Shown here piece by piece: positions 33,897 through 42,796 of a stretch of 64,000 nucleotides of DNA. A model generated the notes under the pieces. The model worked only from the letters and a program-made list of their open reading frames with translations, was not told where the DNA came from and made no database searches. The translations under genes and the position numbers were made by a program. The DNA comes from Clostridia bacterium. GTDB taxonomy: Bacteria > Bacillota > Clostridia > Oscillospirales > CAG-272. The DNA lies in contig JAFXHU010000026.1 in NCBI GenBank assembly GCA_017533565.1, positions 65,949 to 129,948 on the forward strand. The letters run 5' to 3'. Numbering within the stretch: position 1 is the stretch's first letter; every line of letters begins with the position of its first letter.

Positions 33897-35957
33897 ATGA
33901 ATATAAAGCTATATAGACAAAAGAAAAAAATCCCCGCCTTCGGTACGGGTAAGAAGATATATCAGGGAGAGGACTCGCATCCCTACGCCGACAGCGAGGT
34001 GCTTATCGTTGCGGACGGTCTTGGCGGACGCGGCGGCTTCCCCCACACGAAAATCGACCACCGCATTTTGGATAAGGACGAGATATACGGAATTTTGTTT
34101 GCCAACGTGTTTACCGCGGAGGTTTCCGAGGAGTTCAAGGATTTCGTTGTAAATAATTTCTCGGAGCTTTTCGAAACGAAGGAATATTACTGGGACAGCG
34201 ACGATACCCAAAGACGAAGCGGATATTTTGCATCCCGTATAGTTACCGCTATCGCGCTTTACGAGGTAAAATATAATCCCGATTTTTCAAGGGCTACGGT
34301 TTTTGAAGGCTTTGATGCCAAAACCGATGACGAAAAGGACGAGCTTGCGCTCTCGCTCGGAAAACGGCTCGGAGAGCTGATACTCGAAAAGCTTAAGGCT
34401 ATTGCCGAGCTTGGCGGCTTTGAGATGGAGGTAAGCAACAAGGGCGCGTACCTTTTGCCCTCAACGCTCACCGTCGCGCTTATGAACGAGAGGGAGGACG
34501 CGGTTGACGTGCTTTATCTCTGGGCGGGCGACTCGCGCGGCTATATCTGGAGTGTTGAAGGCGGTATGGCACAGGTTACCGAGGACCACGAGCAGGACGA
34601 AACAATGACAAACCTCATCACACTTTCCCGTCCGTTTACCGTGGAGGGTAGATTCCTTACCGTTCAAAAGCCGTGTGCAATCTTTAACGCCTCCGACGGA
34701 GTTTACAAGCCGCCGTCCTTCGCTTGCCCGATTGACCAGGAATACGTTTTCCTTATAGCTGTGGATAAGTACGATAACGAGGCGGAGGCGATGGCATACC
34801 TCGAAAGGGAGTATAATAATTATTCCCCCGATGACAGCTCCACGCTCGCGCTTTACGGAGCAGGCTACGAGTCCTACGAAGCCTTTCGCGAGGCGGTGCG
34901 CGAGAGAATGGCGGTTGTGGATAGGGAATATAAGAGCAAGCTTCCCGGCATTTTCGACTGCGATTACGCGGGCGACCTTGCAAGGCTTTTAAGCGAAATT
35001 CCCAACAGCTTTGCCGAGGAGGAGATTGCCCAAAAAATTCTCTCCGTTCCCGAAATCGCAAAAATCGTTACCAACGATATGGTTGTGAGAAAATACGCAC
35101 CGTATTTTGAAGCCGCCGGCGGAGAAGACAACGAAACTCGCGAATTCAACGAGCGCAAAAATCAGAAAAAGGCACAGATTGAAAGATACGTCAAAAGCAA
35201 TTGGTGCACTTGGGACTGCGTCAAAAAATACATACCGGAGGTAAGGAACGATAACATCCCCGAGTATGATTGCTCCGAGAACGGAAGAATAGACGAGGAA
35301 ATCTCAAAAAGACCGAACAAGGAGTCAAAAAACAACTTTGTGGGGGCACTTACCGCCTCGTTTGCAACGCTTACAAAATTCTTCCGAAACAGCGAAAATT
35401 TCGATATACTGTATTCCGATGAGCCATTGGACGAGTTATACGCCCCACAGGTTAAAGAGCTAAAGGAAAGCATATTGAAGGTTGTGGACGGTGAAATTGA
35501 ATGGTATCTTGCTCAAAGAAACAAACAACTCAAAACTAACAGCGAGTCGCTTGCGAAGGATGCTTTGATTTTTGAAAAGCTTATGAGCGACTTGTTTGCT
35601 GCGAGCGATATAAACGAAATTGAGTGGTACAACGGAAAGAAGCCCGAAAGGCTTGCAGCTCTTCATTCGGAGTACATTGAGCTTTGCAGGAATGCTCCCC
35701 AAAAAATCAGTGAAGGCGATGACGGTGATAAAGAAATTCTTATTCGCTACTGGTGCGGCAACAAGCGTTTGCACGGTCTTATCTGGAATCAGTACCGCGA
35801 GCTTATTCCGAGCGAGGTAATCGACGGTATTCTTGCAAGAACCGAGGGAAATCTCGAAAAGAGAGATGCCTATGTCGCGGCACTTGAAAAGCGCGAGAAG
35901 CTTTACGCCGCATACAACGAGCGTTACTTCAGACAGTACAGACCCGCGAGAATATAA
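33897..35957 (+). CDS. PP2C-like protein phosphatase with long unknown C-terminal region
   Basis: A 686-residue cytoplasmic protein, probably a metal-dependent phosphatase opposing the adjacent kinase. Residues 1 to about 322 follow the PP2C order: GEDSHPYAD (Asp26), LIVADGLGGRGG (Asp40), YLWAGDSRGYIWSV (Asp212), TEDHEQDET, FNASDGVYK (Asp267) and YSPDDSSTLALYG (Asp312/313), so the metal-binding acidic residues are present. Residues about 323-686 are charged and mainly helical, with no domain I recognise; this half is about as long as the catalytic one. GGAG sits seven bases before the ATG at 33897. The kinase gene follows after 26 bp. Confidence 0.85.
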   Translation: MNIKLYRQKKKIPAFGTGKKIYQGEDSHPYADSEVLIVADGLGGRGGFPHTKIDHRILDKDEIYGILFANVFTAEVSEEFKDFVVNNFSELFETKEYYWDSDDTQRRSGYFASRIVTAIALYEVKYNPDFSRATVFEGFDAKTDDEKDELALSLGKRLGELILEKLKAIAELGGFEMEVSNKGAYLLPSTLTVALMNEREDAVDVLYLWAGDSRGYIWSVEGGMAQVTEDHEQDETMTNLITLSRPFTVEGRFLTVQKPCAIFNASDGVYKPPSFACPIDQEYVFLIAVDKYDNEAEAMAYLEREYNNYSPDDSSTLALYGAGYESYEAFREAVRERMAVVDREYKSKLPGIFDCDYAGDLARLLSEIPNSFAEEEIAQKILSVPEIAKIVTNDMVVRKYAPYFEAAGGEDNETREFNERKNQKKAQIERYVKSNWCTWDCVKKYIPEVRNDNIPEYDCSENGRIDEEISKRPNKESKNNFVGALTASFATLTKFFRNSENFDILYSDEPLDELYAPQVKELKESILKVVDGEIEWYLAQRNKQLKTNSESLAKDALIFEKLMSDLFAASDINEIEWYNGKKPERLAALHSEYIELCRNAPQKISEGDDGDKEILIRYWCGNKRLHGLIWNQYRELIPSEVIDGILARTEGNLEKRDAYVAALEKREKLYAAYNERYFRQYRPARI

Positions 35958-35983
35958 CAATTACACATTAACGAGGTATAAAA

Positions 35984-37447
35984 ATGAACGTACACGGATT
36001 TGAAATAGATGGCGATTGGAAGCCCGCCAACAGGGGCTATACCGCAATTGCCAAAAGGGGTGGAAAGAAGTATTTCCTTAAGAAATACGGAGATTTCAAG
36101 CTTCCGAGGGACGACGGCTCCACGAGCGCAAAGGGTGTGGAGAGAATAACCCGCGAATTTAACGAGTTTATGGAGAACCGTATTGCGATAAACCTTGCTT
36201 TAAAGGAGCTTGCGGGTCCCGGCGGAAACATTATTCTTCCGCTTGAATGGTTTGTTGACGATATTTGCTACGTCGAGGCAACCGAGTGGGTTGAAAACCT
36301 CATAAGCGACGAGGATATTTTGAAGCTCCCGATGGACGAAATAAAGTTTATTATGCTTACCGCGGCGGGCGCTCTTAACAGCGTGCATAGAAAAAATATA
36401 GTACATAGCGACCTTAAGCGTACTAACCTTCTTGCCGCGCGTAATTCCTCGGGTCGCGCAGTTGGAAAGCTTATCGACTTTGACAAGAGCTATTTCGTAA
36501 ACAATGTGCGTGAGGACGAGCTTGGCGGTGACCAGTCCTACCTTTCGCCCGAGCTTGGATATACGCTTATGACCGACCTTTCGGAGGAGGGAATTGCCCT
36601 TCTTTCAACAAAGTCCGACATATTCTCGCTCGGTCTTATCTTCCACAATTATCTTACGGGCGGAGAAATGCCCACCTACCGCGACCTTCCCGACCACCTG
36701 GCGGCAAGGCTTGCGGAGGGAAAGGCAGTTTATTGCTTCGAGGCACTCCTTACCGAAAACGGAAAGCTCCTTATTTCCCCGAAAATCAAGGAGCCGTATA
36801 TGGCTAACCTTATTTGTGCAATGCTCCAGCCGGAGGCGGAGGACAGACCCACCGCACTCGAGGTTGTTGCGGCACTTCGCGACAAGAGCGTTCTTCCGAT
36901 TAAGGAAGGATCGAGAATTTTGCAGTCGGGCGGCACAGCTCCCGCAAAGGCAGTCACCGCGGCAAAAACGATGCCAAAGCCTGCCGTGAAGCCTGCGACG
37001 AAGCCCGTTTCCGCCCCCGAAGGCTTTTGCGACGCTTGGCCCGAGCATGGCATTACTCTTAACGTTGACAAGCTTCGCTCGGTTGGATACGTAGCCGCAG
37101 AGCAGGTGGTTCAGGGAACGAACAAGGGCTACAAGCTTTATAAGGCGGACGGCAGCTCAAAGGTTATGCTCCCCTCCGTAATGAAGCTTACCGGCTTTGC
37201 AACTGCGGCATCCGCACCCACGCCCACGCCCGCCCCCACGGCGGAGATTGAGGACGACGGCACTCTTTGGCCGGAGGATGCGGGATACGCGTTTAACCTT
37301 GACGTCGTTAAAAAGGCAGGCTACGAAAAGGTAGCAAAGTGTGTCAAAAACGGAAAACAAATGTATGCTCTTATTAAGGCGACGGGAGAGCAAAGAGTCG
37401 TAAGCTTCAGCAATATGAAGCTTCTCGGCTACGTTGTAAAGGCGTAA
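35984..37447 (+). CDS. Ser/Thr protein kinase with duplicated C-terminal domain
   Basis: A 487-residue soluble Hanks-type kinase. Residues about 13-300 are the kinase domain: Lys33 in KKYFLKKYG, catalytic loop HSDLKRTN (141-148, Asp143, Lys145, Asn148), metal motif DFD (165-167, in place of DFG), SYLSPELG, and KSDIFSLGLIFHNYLTGG. The HRD Arg is Ser, so it may not need activation-loop phosphorylation. A Pro/Ala/Lys-rich linker (about 316-345) leads to two similar units of about 55 residues: 351-405 (DAWPEHGITLNVDKLRSVGY to MKLTGF) and 427-484 (TLWPEDAGYAFNLDVVKKAG to MKLLGY). The units share a WPE opening and MKLxGx ending; I do not recognise the fold. It presumably works with the PP2C and VWA neighbours. 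Confidence 0.9.
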   Translation: MNVHGFEIDGDWKPANRGYTAIAKRGGKKYFLKKYGDFKLPRDDGSTSAKGVERITREFNEFMENRIAINLALKELAGPGGNIILPLEWFVDDICYVEATEWVENLISDEDILKLPMDEIKFIMLTAAGALNSVHRKNIVHSDLKRTNLLAARNSSGRAVGKLIDFDKSYFVNNVREDELGGDQSYLSPELGYTLMTDLSEEGIALLSTKSDIFSLGLIFHNYLTGGEMPTYRDLPDHLAARLAEGKAVYCFEALLTENGKLLISPKIKEPYMANLICAMLQPEAEDRPTALEVVAALRDKSVLPIKEGSRILQSGGTAPAKAVTAAKTMPKPAVKPATKPVSAPEGFCDAWPEHGITLNVDKLRSVGYVAAEQVVQGTNKGYKLYKADGSSKVMLPSVMKLTGFATAASAPTPTPAPTAEIEDDGTLWPEDAGYAFNLDVVKKAGYEKVAKCVKNGKQMYALIKATGEQRVVSFSNMKLLGYVVKA

Positions 37448-37522
37448 CCGAGCTTAAAAACGGGGCGAGCCGCAGGGTCGCGGTAACCCCCTCCTACTTC
37501 AAGAAGAAAGGATAAATTACTT

Positions 37523-39013
37523 ATGGCTTGGGTATGCAGCGTTTGCAGCAGCAACAACCTTGATTCAAGCACCGTGTGCGAGATTTGCGGCGAACCGAAG
37601 CCCGCGGCAGCGGCGGCTCCCAAAACCACCTCGGTGTGTACTCTTACGCAAACGAGGGCAAAGGAAAAATGCGCCTACGCCGACGTTACCGTTCCCGAGG
37701 AATATAACGTAATCGGCGAGAACGCCTTCAAGGGGCGCACCGACCTCTATACGGTAAGGATTCATTCGGGCGTAACCAAAATAATGCGCGGCGCGTTCGA
37801 GGGCTGTACCAACCTGTACGGCGTTTACGTTGACGGAGGACTGTCGAGCATTGGCGCACGTGCGTTTGCGGGCTGTAAATATCTTTCTCCCGAAAAGCGC
37901 CCTACCGCCGATACCGTGGCAAAGGACGCCTTCGACGGCTGTAGCCCTACACCCATCGGCACGCCCTCGCGCAACGTAGGCGCGCGCCCCGCTACGAAAA
38001 AGCCCGCAAGCTCCACGGGAGCAAGACCCTCTACGGGTACAAGGTCCTCGGGCACCACGAGGCCTATAACAGGCTCGTCCGCATTTACGAGCGAGTTTTC
38101 AAAGACCTCCTCGACGGGTACTAAAACCGCGACGGGTACTAAAACCGCGTCAACCTCGACGGGCTCCTCAACCTCCCGTACACCCACCCCGCCGCCCCGT
38201 CCGAGCTATACTCCGCCGCCGCCTCCGCGTAAAACTCCCGCGCCCCCGCGCACGGATAGCTTCGCTTCGGTATTCAGTCGGCTTCCGCTTTGTATTTTGA
38301 TTGCGCTTTCCGCGTTTGTCGGCGTATTTCTTTTCACCGATTGGGGTGTTCTCGCAACACCGGAGTCCTGGCAGACCGCGATGGGGCTTGCAACCGTTTT
38401 TTGCGTCGGTATGCTCACGCACCAGCTTTATTCGAAGGCGGAATACCGCGCCATAGCCTCCACGCTCTCGGTCGTAAGCGGCGTTTGCCTGCTTGATTGG
38501 CTGTTTAACGGCGTAGATACGGTTTTGTGTACGGTTATTTCGGTAGGTGCGGCATCCCTGTGCTTTATATTCTCCTACCTTGCGTTCGATGACTCGAAAA
38601 CGGGCTGCGGCTGGTGGATGCTGCTTGTCGGATTTGCCGATATAGCTCATCTTATTATCCTCCTCGTTCGCTTTAATTATTTCGTAAACGGCGAGCTTTG
38701 GCAGGTTCTCGTCGGCACTGTTCTCGTTATCTTCGCCTGCGTGCTTTTGCATAATTTCGTGGATTTGAGCGATTATACCTACGTAATCTCGCTGTCGGTT
38801 GTAGGCTTTATCGTTACGGGCTGTATGCTTTGGTGGTTCGGCTGCGGTGCGGCTGCTCTTGCGAGCGTTTGCTCGCTCGGACTCATACTCGTAAACGTTG
38901 TCGGTGCGGTAGTGGCATTCGACGATTACGAGACGGGCGTCGGCGTCGGCTGTATCATCTTCGGAGTGCTGCAGCTTATGCTCTTCGTCATTACTCATTT
39001 GATTTACGCATAA
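37523..39013 (+). CDS. Membrane protein with RanBP2-type zinc finger and BspA-like leucine-rich repeats
   Basis: A 496-residue protein of unusual composition. Residues 1-27 (AWVCSVCSSNNLDSSTVCEI, then CGEP) match the RanBP2-type zinc finger pattern W-x-C-x2-C-x10-C-x2-C. Residues about 50-135 carry LRR_5/BspA-type repeats (IGENAFKGRTDLYTVRIHSG, MRGAFEGCTNLYGVYVDGG, IGARAFAGCKYL). Then comes a Thr/Ser/Pro-rich linker (about 145-245) with TGTKTA repeats and a proline run. From about 250 to the end there are eight or nine membrane helices. The N-terminal half is therefore probably cytoplasmic and tethered to the membrane. AAAGGA precedes the ATG. As part of the kinase cluster it may be the membrane target or output; that is inference. 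Confidence 0.8.
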   Translation: MAWVCSVCSSNNLDSSTVCEICGEPKPAAAAAPKTTSVCTLTQTRAKEKCAYADVTVPEEYNVIGENAFKGRTDLYTVRIHSGVTKIMRGAFEGCTNLYGVYVDGGLSSIGARAFAGCKYLSPEKRPTADTVAKDAFDGCSPTPIGTPSRNVGARPATKKPASSTGARPSTGTRSSGTTRPITGSSAFTSEFSKTSSTGTKTATGTKTASTSTGSSTSRTPTPPPRPSYTPPPPPRKTPAPPRTDSFASVFSRLPLCILIALSAFVGVFLFTDWGVLATPESWQTAMGLATVFCVGMLTHQLYSKAEYRAIASTLSVVSGVCLLDWLFNGVDTVLCTVISVGAASLCFIFSYLAFDDSKTGCGWWMLLVGFADIAHLIILLVRFNYFVNGELWQVLVGTVLVIFACVLLHNFVDLSDYTYVISLSVVGFIVTGCMLWWFGCGAAALASVCSLGLILVNVVGAVVAFDDYETGVGVGCIIFGVLQLMLFVITHLIYA

Positions 39014-39140
39014 CATATCCCCCACCCCGTGTTAAATATTGGGTGGGGGTATAACGGATTTTAATTAGAAAATTATAACCTTTGTTTACATATAACCGTC
39101 CGCCGAGCTTAAGCGGCGGCTATGCTTTTAAGGAGAGGCT

Positions 39141-40175
39141 ATGTTAACCGTCGAAAAGGAACAAATAAAACAGCAGCTTCTCTCTTTTAACGAGAGAGTC
39201 GTTATACGCACTCCGGGGGCGGAGCGCCTTTTAATGGAGATTTTAACCGAAAACCCGCAAATTTTTGCATACGTTTCGGGCTACTCCGCCGCGCCCTCGC
39301 TTATGGAGCGTGGGCTTGCCTTCAAGATAAGCTACGATAACACGGATATACCGCATAAATACGTTTACTACGTAACCTCGCGGGAGAGGCTTGAGGATAT
39401 TTATCACGCAACGCTTGCCGCCTATATACCCGCTATCATTATCGTTGCTCCCCCTACGCTTGACGTTTGGGGTGCGTACTCGGATTTTCACGTCGGCTAC
39501 GGCGCGTTTTACTCAAATCACACAAGCACCGAAAGGCGCGGGTGGAATATGGGGCGCGTGGGACTTTCCTTTTACCGCCTTGATTTCAATTACCGCATCG
39601 GACGGCTTAAGCTTACTATGATGGAGCGAGAGGTTGACAAGGAGGTTGAGCGGCTTCAAAAAACGCTTTTTCACCCCGATATGCGCCCCGAAACGAAGGC
39701 GTATATTGCCCACAATTATCTCGCCCGAACGGTTGAATATTGGTTAAAGGAGGATGCAAATCCTCTTGAAATGTCCTACCGTCAAAGTGCATACGGCGCG
39801 CTCATAAATAAAAAATGCGTTTGCCAGGGGTATGCCGAGGCGTACAAGCGCCTGCTCGATACGCAGGGGATTTTGAACTACGTGCTTTGCGGAAAGGTAA
39901 AGGAGTCAACCGTCAATCACGCGTGGAATGCGGTGAGCTTCGACGGGCGGGATTATTATCACGTTGACGTCACCTGGGACTCTCGCGGAGGGGGACTCTC
40001 CTCGCAGCAGTATTTTTGCAAAAGCGACGCCTTTATGCGCCCGACGCGAATTTGGACTCGGCGAAGCGGTGTCGTCTGCAATTCCGAGGCGAATATTACC
40101 CAAATCGCCAAGGAGGACATATTCTTTAATAAAGCAAAATATTTGCGTTGCGGCATCGACCCCGCAAATTTTTAA
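39141..40175 (+). CDS. Transglutaminase-like cysteine protease-fold protein
   Basis: A 344-residue protein without a signal peptide. The C-terminal half holds a transglutaminase-like core with all three catalytic parts: Cys in KKCVCQGYAEAYKRLLD (about residue 231), His in VNHAWNAVSFDG (about 259) and Asp in YYHVDVTWDSRG (about 275). The N-terminal half (about 1-190) is unrecognised and may be a recognition domain. The family includes proteases and amidases acting on proteins or peptidoglycan stems; the lack of a signal peptide suggests an intracellular substrate. AAGGAG precedes the ATG at 39141. It continues the VWA-PP2C-kinase gene series on the same strand. Confidence 0.82.
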   Translation: MLTVEKEQIKQQLLSFNERVVIRTPGAERLLMEILTENPQIFAYVSGYSAAPSLMERGLAFKISYDNTDIPHKYVYYVTSRERLEDIYHATLAAYIPAIIIVAPPTLDVWGAYSDFHVGYGAFYSNHTSTERRGWNMGRVGLSFYRLDFNYRIGRLKLTMMEREVDKEVERLQKTLFHPDMRPETKAYIAHNYLARTVEYWLKEDANPLEMSYRQSAYGALINKKCVCQGYAEAYKRLLDTQGILNYVLCGKVKESTVNHAWNAVSFDGRDYYHVDVTWDSRGGGLSSQQYFCKSDAFMRPTRIWTRRSGVVCNSEANITQIAKEDIFFNKAKYLRCGIDPANF

Positions 40176-40226
40176 TGAAAGCAATTCTTCAAAACGCTTG
40201 AAAATTCCCATCGGAAGGGGTACGAA

Positions 40227-40964
40227 ATGATTAAATTCCTTAATAAATACAGAAAGCCGCTCATCTGCCTTGCGCTCGCTTTTGCCCTGCTGCTAAGCGT
40301 GTTTGCCGTTTACGTAAGCATCTACTACCGTGCGGACGGGGAGGCAATAGCCGAATATACCGCCGACTCGGGTGTGAATATTGAAAAAAACGCGAGATAT
40401 TTCGCCGTGGGTAACGAGGATGCAAAGCGCGGACTCGTATTTTACGGCGGTGCAAAGGTTGACCCCGAGGCGTACGTTCCGCTTGCGGTTGCCCTTGCAA
40501 AGGAGGGCATATTCACCGTAATCGTGAGAATGCCGTTCAATCTTGCCATATTCGGAATAAACTCCGCAAACGGGGTGATGAGGAAATATTCCTCGGTTGA
40601 AAAATGGTTCGTGGGCGGTCACTCGCTCGGCGGAAGCATGGCGGCATCCTATGCAAAGGGTCACGAACAAAAAATTGAGGGCGTTGTGCTTCTCGGCTCG
40701 TACTCCGCGGCAAATCTCTCCGAAACGGGCTTACCCGTGTTTATCGCATACGGCTCGGAGGACGGGGTGCTCAATATGAAAAAGTACGAAAAAAATCTTT
40801 CAAATCTTCCGAAGGACGGAGTTTCAACTCTCGTCATTGACGGCGGAAATCACGCGGGCTTTGGAATGTACGGACCGCAAAGGGGTGACGGTGAGGCAAC
40901 CGTCACAACGGAAAGGCAAATCGAGCTTGTTGCCGAAATGATTGACGGCTTTACAAGACGGTAG
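40227..40964 (+). CDS. Membrane-anchored alpha/beta hydrolase
   Basis: A 245-residue protein with an N-terminal membrane anchor (residues 11-32, PLICLALAFALLLSVFAVYV) and an extracytoplasmic hydrolase domain. The catalytic triad is readable: nucleophile Ser in VGGHSLGGSMAA, acid in IAYGSEDGVLN and His in DGGNHAGFGMYG. This matches the abhydrolase_5 (PF12695) group, whose substrates are mostly unknown. GAAGGGG lies upstream of the ATG, 51 bp behind the transglutaminase-like gene. It ends with a TAG stop, which shows that TAG is a normal stop codon here. Confidence 0.85.
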   Translation: MIKFLNKYRKPLICLALAFALLLSVFAVYVSIYYRADGEAIAEYTADSGVNIEKNARYFAVGNEDAKRGLVFYGGAKVDPEAYVPLAVALAKEGIFTVIVRMPFNLAIFGINSANGVMRKYSSVEKWFVGGHSLGGSMAASYAKGHEQKIEGVVLLGSYSAANLSETGLPVFIAYGSEDGVLNMKKYEKNLSNLPKDGVSTLVIDGGNHAGFGMYGPQRGDGEATVTTERQIELVAEMIDGFTRR

Positions 40965-41017
40965 GACACCGACTTTGCATAAGGTCCTCGCATCCTATCG
41001 CAAAATAAATAACCGAT

Positions 41018-41060
41018 TAAAAAACACGCTCCACCGCAAGAACGGGTGGGGCGTGTTAAA
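41018..41060. terminator. Terminator between the hydrolase gene and malQ
   Basis: CACGCTCCACC (41025-41035) pairs with GGTGGGGCGTG (41045-41055). On the minus strand it runs into T6, so it clearly terminates malQ; on the plus strand the following TTAAATTTT is a weaker tract. Confidence 0.8.
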
Positions 41061-41136
41061 TTTTAGTGAAAAAAGCTCCGTTTTTGTAATACCGTAGGAA
41101 AAACGTAAGCAAAACTAATGTAAACCGAAGCTTACA

Positions 41137-42651
41137 TTACCGCCTTTTCGCGGCTCTTTTCGTCCTTTCGTTAAGCTCGCGAATTTTCGTCTTAAGACGC
41201 TCCGTGTTATACCTTGGGCAAAGGCGGTAGGTCCAGTTACCCTCCGACACCGACGGAGTGTTCATTCTGCCCTCACCGTTTTTAAGCTCAAGATAATCCT
41301 GCATCGGCACAACGGCAAGATTGGCACGCGAAGAGAGCGAAAGCTCGATAAGGTCGTATGCACGGCTTTGACCCGCACGGTGAGGACACTCGCGGTTAAA
41401 TCTACGCCTTGCCTCGCGGGACAGAGATTCACACCAGCTTTTTACGCAATCGGCATCGTGCGAGCCGGGATATGCAACGCAGTTGTCGGTTTTGTAGGTG
41501 CGCGGAAGATACTCGCTGTCCTCGTCAAAAAAGGCGAATTGAAGCATTTTCATACCGGGAAAGCCGGTAAAGGACAAAAGCTCTCTTACGTCATCCGTGA
41601 TAAAGCCAAGGTCCTCCGCAATGATTTTCGCCCGCGGAAATTTCTCCTTGATTTTGGTAAATAGCGCAATTCCCGGTGCCGTGCGCCAGCTTCCGCCACG
41701 CGCGGTTTCGTCACCGAAGGGAATGGTGTAATATCCCGCAAAGCCGCGGAAGTGGTCGATGCGGAGTATATCGTAAAGCTCAAAGCTTGCCTTCACCCGC
41801 TCGCACCACCAGCTAAAGCCGTCGCGCTCCATTTTTTCCCAGTTATAAATCGGATTACCCCAAAGCTGACCGTCTGGGGAAAAGCCGTCGGGAGGACAGC
41901 CCGCAACCACCGTCGGGTTGTAGTTTTCGTCAAGCAAAAACTCCTCGGGTGCGCGCCAAACGTCAACGCTGTCGTGGGCGACGTAAATCGGCATATCTCC
42001 GATAATCACAATGCCCTTTTCGTGTGCATAGTCTGAAAGCTCGCGCCACTCTCTGTTGAATTCGTATTGAAGCCAAAGCCAAAAACCGCACTCGCTTGCA
42101 AACTCTTGTTTACATTTTCTTGCACATTCGACGTTTTTATGCTCGCTTTTCCACTCAACCCACGGACGGAAGCCATAATTAACCTTAAGCGCCATAAAGA
42201 GAGCGTAGTCACAAAGCCTCTCGCCACCCTTTTTTACAAAAGCGCGAAATTCCTTGCTCCCCTCGCCGCCGTTTCCTTGGAAGCGGGCGTATGCACACCG
42301 CAAAAGCGGGTACCTTTCGTTAAAAAGAAAGCCGTAATCAACGCGCCTCGCAGCGTGGCGCGCAGCCTTCAGCTCGCCCCTTGTAAGAAGCCCCTTTTCA
42401 CAAAGGATTTCGGGGTCTATAAAGTACGGATTTCCCGCGTAGGAGGCGGGGGATTGATACGGACTGTCGCCGTAGGAGGTGGGATTAAGCGGCAAAACCT
42501 GCCAGCATTTTATACCGCATTCGTGAAGAAAATCAACGAATTTATATGCCTCCTTGCCAAAGCCGCCGATACCGTATTTCGAGGGTAGCGAGCTTACCGA
42601 AAGGAGGATACCGCTTCCTCTTTTGAAGCCGAAATTTTTGAGTGTAGCCAT
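41137..42651 (-). CDS. malQ: 4-alpha-glucanotransferase (amylomaltase)
   Basis: A 504-residue GH77 enzyme that rearranges maltodextrins during glycogen and maltose metabolism in the cytoplasm. Typical features are GSGILLSVSSLPSKYGIGGF at the N-terminus, WQVLPLNPTSYGDSPYQSPA, IIGDMPIYVAHDSVDVW, the nucleophile region LRIDHFRGFAGYY, the acid/base region KIIAEDLGFITDDV and PGSHDADCVKSW. Length is normal. GGAG lies six bases before the ATG. It is monocistronic and convergent with the kinase-cluster genes, dividing that series from two further VWA genes. Confidence 0.96.
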   Translation of the reverse strand: MATLKNFGFKRGSGILLSVSSLPSKYGIGGFGKEAYKFVDFLHECGIKCWQVLPLNPTSYGDSPYQSPASYAGNPYFIDPEILCEKGLLTRGELKAARHAARRVDYGFLFNERYPLLRCAYARFQGNGGEGSKEFRAFVKKGGERLCDYALFMALKVNYGFRPWVEWKSEHKNVECARKCKQEFASECGFWLWLQYEFNREWRELSDYAHEKGIVIIGDMPIYVAHDSVDVWRAPEEFLLDENYNPTVVAGCPPDGFSPDGQLWGNPIYNWEKMERDGFSWWCERVKASFELYDILRIDHFRGFAGYYTIPFGDETARGGSWRTAPGIALFTKIKEKFPRAKIIAEDLGFITDDVRELLSFTGFPGMKMLQFAFFDEDSEYLPRTYKTDNCVAYPGSHDADCVKSWCESLSREARRRFNRECPHRAGQSRAYDLIELSLSSRANLAVVPMQDYLELKNGEGRMNTPSVSEGNWTYRLCPRYNTERLKTKIRELNERTKRAAKRR

Positions 42652-42696
42652 AAATTACTCCGCGCGGGCGGTCTGCCCGAAAAAATAGTTGCCACC

Positions 42697-42725
42697 ATTA
42701 TAGCACACTTGCCGCCGAAAAGCAA
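42697..42725 (-). promoter_or_regulatory. malQ promoter
   Basis: Minus strand TTGCTT, 17 bases, perfect TATAAT (42702-42697), about 46 bases before the ATG. Confidence 0.72.
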
Positions 42726-42734
42726 TCCGCGTTA

Positions 42735-42763
42735 TTGACAAAAATAATTGTTTTTGGTACAAT
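42735..42763 (+). promoter_or_regulatory. Promoter for the VWA gene pair
   Basis: TTGACA, 17 bases, TACAAT at 42758-42763 with TGG before it. Its -35 box lies only nine bases from the malQ -35 box, so the two divergent promoters may compete for polymerase. Confidence 0.78.
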
Positions 42764-42796
42764 TAAAGCACAAAAGTGTTTTTTTGGGAGGATAGT

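Noticed and set aside
33104..40964. Full Ter tellurium-resistance system
   Set aside because: No TerD/TerC/TerB-like genes are in the window; only the VWA, PP2C and kinase parts resemble that network.
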